Program-made: the position numbers and the translations under genes
Notes under the pieces: model-generated
Told to the model about the DNA's origin: nothing
What the model saw: only the letters and a program-made list of their open reading frames with translations
Databases searched by the model: none
Origin: Prevotellaceae bacterium UBA2448
GTDB taxonomy: Bacteria; Bacteroidota; Bacteroidia; Bacteroidales; Bacteroidaceae
Length of the DNA: 64,000 bases
Reading direction: 5' to 3'
Assembly (NCBI GenBank): GCA_002342585.1
Contig: DDQG01000019.1
Coordinates: 24,574-88,573, forward strand
Shown here: in pieces, positions 61,344 to 64,000 of the stretch
How the letters are laid out: the number at the start of each line of letters is the position of its first letter
How positions within the stretch are numbered: the first letter of the stretch is position 1

Positions 61344-63146
61344 TCATCGCGTTAGTTCGTTCGTAGAGTAATAAGTGCCTTCTGAGATAAGAGAATTAGA
61401 ACTGTCGTATAATTTTATATTCACAGGTATATTACACTTTAATACAGGAATAAACAAATCATTGTTTGCCCTGTTGCGGCTATTTACTCTTACGTAAAGT
61501 GTATATTGACCGTTGGAGTCGGCTTTAGTTTCCGATTCGATAATTTGCGGATTATCTTTGTCAATTCTACCTTCGCTAATACTGTATATAGCACTACCGC
61601 AAATAGCGTGTTCTGAGGACAGGATAATATGGTCTGTATTCTGTATATTGGGAATATATATTACAGAAGAAGCTACAACAAATCTTGCGCTAGTAGGATT
61701 GGTGATTGGTTCAATATTACCTTCTCTTTGAGATATAAATGGCATATCTCCCGAAGATATTATTGATGGGATAGTTAACTTGAATGTTCCATAGTCATTA
61801 GGCATTGAAACCATGCTTGTAGGGAAGTATAGTTGATATTTTTCTTTTTTATCCACGTGAGGAATATCAACGTAATAAACAATGTTGTTTGTAGAACTTC
61901 TTAAAATATCGTAGATTTTGCCGTTTACTCCTATGCCTGAACTAACAAGACTCTCGATAGTTGGGTCGTATGGAAATACAATGCGTTGGGGTACAAGTTC
62001 ATCTACCATCTTTTGCTTATAAACATATTTCGCAAGTTGATTCCCTGTTTCGCTAGTAAAGATGACATTTGCTGTTCTATTCACACCTTTATTAGCCTGA
62101 GCCACCATAGTGACAGCGTATATATTTTCGAGGATCAATTTCTTTTCAACAGACAGCCATTCCGCATCACTCTCAACATTAAATGGAATTGTTGAAAGGA
62201 ATCTTTTTGTTATAGTAAAGCCTTCAGCATCATACCCTGGGTTTATATTAGTTATGTCGTTAAGTGTAGTTTCGTCTGGATCTATTCCTTTAAATAAATC
62301 ACCAGTTCCATCCATAATTCCATTTCCGTCTGTGTCTAGGAATTTATAAAATGCAGGAATAGAATAACTTGTTACATTATTCTTGTTATAGAAGTTAATA
62401 AGTCCCTCAATAACAGAACCAACATAAATGTTTCTTTCATTACGATGGATTTCTTGATTTAAATCGGCAGATAATAATCCGTCTTCTTCTATATCAGCAG
62501 CAATATCAGAAATTAGTTTACTTGCATCGCCTACACTTCTATTCTGTTGTATTAAGAGCGATGCAGCTAACAATATTCCATTTGCCTCACCGCTATTAGC
62601 AATATTCATGCTTGTAAAGTTTGTAGATGTTGAATTACCCAATCCTAATGCTGTAAGAACTTCTATTTGAGCCCGATTTTGTGCATCGGTGAATGACAAA
62701 CCATTTTTGACCAGGTATTTTATACGATTATATGCTAAAGTAGTTAGGATGTTTACATTGACAATTCCATTGCGGGCAGCAATTGCTTGCAAATTGATAG
62801 TTGAGTTTGAAGTAGCTCCTGTATTTTCGTTGTAATAATATCCATTTGCTTTTACATCAACAAAATCAGCTGTTATATTGTTTACAGAAAAACTACCCAT
62901 ATCGTCAAATGTTTGAGTGGGATAGCTTAATCCTGTAGCTGAAAGATTCTTGTCCAAGGCATAAATTGTTATGGATGAGCCTCTAAGGAACTGCCCTTTT
63001 TGTGCAACTCCAGAAATGTTCGTTGTTAATTGTTCTGTTTGGTTCTTTTCTGGATTAGTTTCATTCTCAGAAAGATTGTTTTCACTTCCACATGATGTGA
63101 TGACAATAATAGTGAAAAGAGTAATAATATGTTTAATAGTTTTCAT
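61344..63146 (-). CDS. Large surface lipoprotein of unknown function with BACON-like segment
   Basis: 600 aa. Lipoprotein signal MKTIKHIITLFTIIVITSCG (lipobox ITSC), then a Asn/Glu/Gln/Thr-rich linker. Domain 1 (~45-125) begins SGVAQKGQFLRGSSITIYAL, a beta-sandwich of the carboxypeptidase-regulatory type. A helical domain (~125-250) with ILTTLAYNRIKYLVKNGLSF and LTALGLGNST follows. A BACON-like segment (~310-390) has IPFNVESDAEWLSVEKKLIL and ANVIFTSETGNQLAKYVYKQ. The C-terminal half is beta-rich with no motif I recognise. Orphan, not next to SusC/SusD genes. AT-rich compared with the core genes, consistent with transfer. Confidence 0.75.
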   Translation of the reverse strand: MKTIKHIITLFTIIVITSCGSENNLSENETNPEKNQTEQLTTNISGVAQKGQFLRGSSITIYALDKNLSATGLSYPTQTFDDMGSFSVNNITADFVDVKANGYYYNENTGATSNSTINLQAIAARNGIVNVNILTTLAYNRIKYLVKNGLSFTDAQNRAQIEVLTALGLGNSTSTNFTSMNIANSGEANGILLAASLLIQQNRSVGDASKLISDIAADIEEDGLLSADLNQEIHRNERNIYVGSVIEGLINFYNKNNVTSYSIPAFYKFLDTDGNGIMDGTGDLFKGIDPDETTLNDITNINPGYDAEGFTITKRFLSTIPFNVESDAEWLSVEKKLILENIYAVTMVAQANKGVNRTANVIFTSETGNQLAKYVYKQKMVDELVPQRIVFPYDPTIESLVSSGIGVNGKIYDILRSSTNNIVYYVDIPHVDKKEKYQLYFPTSMVSMPNDYGTFKLTIPSIISSGDMPFISQREGNIEPITNPTSARFVVASSVIYIPNIQNTDHIILSSEHAICGSAIYSISEGRIDKDNPQIIESETKADSNGQYTLYVRVNSRNRANNDLFIPVLKCNIPVNIKLYDSSNSLISEGTYYSTNELTR

Positions 63147-63166
63147 TGTGGTGATATGTTTTTATT

Positions 63167-63367
63167 TTATATAAAAAAACGTGGACAATTACTTTCGTTT
63201 ATGTCTTCGGAGGTATCGCCAAACACCTTTGCTGTCATATACGAGTAAGAGCCCACGCCTTGCAGCGTGAGCGTTAATGCTTCTACTCTGACAGCTTCTT
63301 CTAATTGGCGATTTTCCGAAGCCAGATTATAAGCTAACGCTTTTTTGTTATGTGCCTTTGTGTATTT
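63167..63367 (-). other. ATG-less 66-codon reading frame upstream of the lipoprotein gene
   Basis: Between stop codons at 63370-63368 and 63169-63167 the minus strand reads as a protein-like sequence: NKKALAYNLASENRQLEEAV, then RVEALTLTLQGVGSYSYMTA and KVFGDTSEDINESNCPRFFI. The first ATG is only at codon ~45. It lies ~20 bp upstream of the lipoprotein gene and behind two minus-strand -7 boxes. It could be a remnant, a leader using a non-ATG start, or an RNA element (a CACGC/GCGTG hairpin is inside). Confidence 0.45.
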
Positions 63368-63419
63368 TTATGTCATATTATCAGAAATTTTTTAAAGTGT
63401 TATGTTTTATTCTTCGTTG

Positions 63420-63480
63420 CAAATATACAAACATTTATTATTCCGACAAAACTCTCTTGATTTTTGACAGTGCAAAGGTA
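63420..63480 (-). promoter_or_regulatory. Two minus-strand -7 boxes upstream of the lipoprotein gene
   Basis: TATATTTG (63427-63420) and TACCTTTG (63480-63473), both followed by C, read toward the lipoprotein gene. The transcript would have a leader of ~270-330 nt including the ATG-less frame. Confidence 0.55.
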
Positions 63481-63539
63481 CAATTCCACCATTGCGGGTT
63501 TCGAATAAATTGGGAAAAAAATTCGATTTTTTTCTGACC

Positions 63540-64000
63540 ATGCAATACGTTGTCATGACAATGACAATCATGACAACGTTAGCAGTTATTTTTTAGATGC
63601 CGTAACGATTCGTTACCCCATTTGAGGGAACCATGTAGATAAAGAAGACAAGCTGGAGGAACGATTCGTTCTCTCAGGTCAGAACCGAAAACCACGAAAT
63701 CCTTCAAGGCTTGATAGAAAATATTAAATAACGGAATAATTCCTGCTCGGCTCTTTCTCAGGACTTTCATACAGATAAAGAAGATAGGAGGCAGTGTCGC
63801 AAATCGCGACACTGCCTCTAACTATGAACTTTAATCGTTAATTCTTTTTGTCTAACTAACGAGAAAAAATTCTTTAGTTAGCGCGCAAATTTTCTCTTCA
63901 GTTTGATAGCGCATATGTCACTTTGCCACTTTGTCACTTTGTAACATTAAGCACCTTTCAATACTGCAAAGTGGAGGTTAGAATATATATAATAATATAT
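63540..64000. other. Palindrome-rich region without a convincing gene
   Basis: Contains a 12-bp inverted repeat (ACGTTGTCATGA 63547-63558 with TCATGACAACGT 63568-63579), two dyads with the shared 11-mer AACGATTCGTT (63604-63614 and 63660-63670), a 13-bp perfect inverted repeat (GAGGCAGTGTCGC 63788-63800 with GCGACACTGCCTC 63806-63818), CTAACTAA/TTAGTTAG (63852-63881), and three 8-bp CACTTTG units (63919-63941). A 77-codon minus-strand frame (63579-63812) runs through several of them and is not supported as a gene. Confidence 0.7.

Noticed and set aside
61059..61355. 98-codon plus-strand frame
   Set aside because: Crosses a perfect terminator hairpin and the 22-nt repeat; no homology recognised and its end overlaps the lipoprotein gene.
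63579..63812. 77-codon minus-strand frame in the palindrome-rich region
   Set aside because: Made largely of repeat and palindrome sequence, no ribosome-binding site or promoter, residue pattern not typical of a protein. Possibly a remnant, but not supportable.

Overview
The window reads as a chromosomal segment of a Bacteroidales bacterium, most likely Prevotella or a close relative. The signs are a complete type IX secretion (T9SS/gliding) core operon, secreted proteins with T9SS-type tails, Bacteroidetes promoters with a -7 box of the form TAnnTTTG, a tmRNA tag ending GETSYALAA, an SDR-type mannonate oxidoreductase, and a surface lipoprotein with a BACON-like segment. It is mostly core genome. 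The accessory part is roughly the last 5 kb.

Layout. 1-3.7 kb: the end of an SDR oxidoreductase, an outer-membrane barrel protein, priA and a Gly-rich exported protein. 3.7-11.5 kb: porP and gldK-gldL-gldM-gldN followed by an M6 metalloprotease that is probable T9SS cargo. 11.6-21 kb: tRNA(CAT), a small T9SS-tailed protein, a CYTH protein, prfB, an LptF/LptG-like permease, ribBA, an aminotransferase, two nitroreductases and an NSS transporter. 21-27.4 kb: a stand-alone IMP cyclohydrolase, then mreB-mreC-mreD-mrdA-rodA (cell elongation). 27.4-32.3 kb: gldH, a PSP1/RicT-like gene, holB, ssrA (tmRNA), murF and two tRNAs. 32.5-34.4 kb: psd and pssA (phosphatidylethanolamine synthesis) and a DUF4834-like gene. 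34.5-50.4 kb: the dcw cluster mraZ-rsmH-ftsL-ftsI-murE-mraY-murD-ftsW-murG-murC-ftsQ-ftsA-ftsZ. 50.5-56 kb: gyrB, rpsT, tRNA-Glu, recO and proBA. 56-59.5 kb: a GH43-like enzyme, inositol-phosphate synthase and a FNT-like membrane protein. 59.6-64 kb: an orphan AAA ATPase flanked by a partial duplicate of the FNT-like gene, a large lipoprotein, and a palindrome-rich stretch without a convincing gene.

The genes fit together as envelope biogenesis. The mre/rod and dcw clusters make and place peptidoglycan, with murF separated but nearby. psd and pssA supply phospholipid, and por/gld exports proteins across the outer membrane. I found no CRISPR array, no intact insertion sequence, and no clear previously undescribed multi-gene system. 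The most unusual items are a PriA that appears to lack its winged-helix domain, a PurH reduced to its IMP cyclohydrolase half, a strict 21-bp array of dyads at 31.9-32.0 kb, the duplication and in-frame deletion scar around the ATPase, an identical 16-nt promoter core on all three tRNA units, a terminator-like hairpin touching the start codon of the M6 protease, and a 66-codon reading frame without ATG near its start upstream of the terminal lipoprotein.
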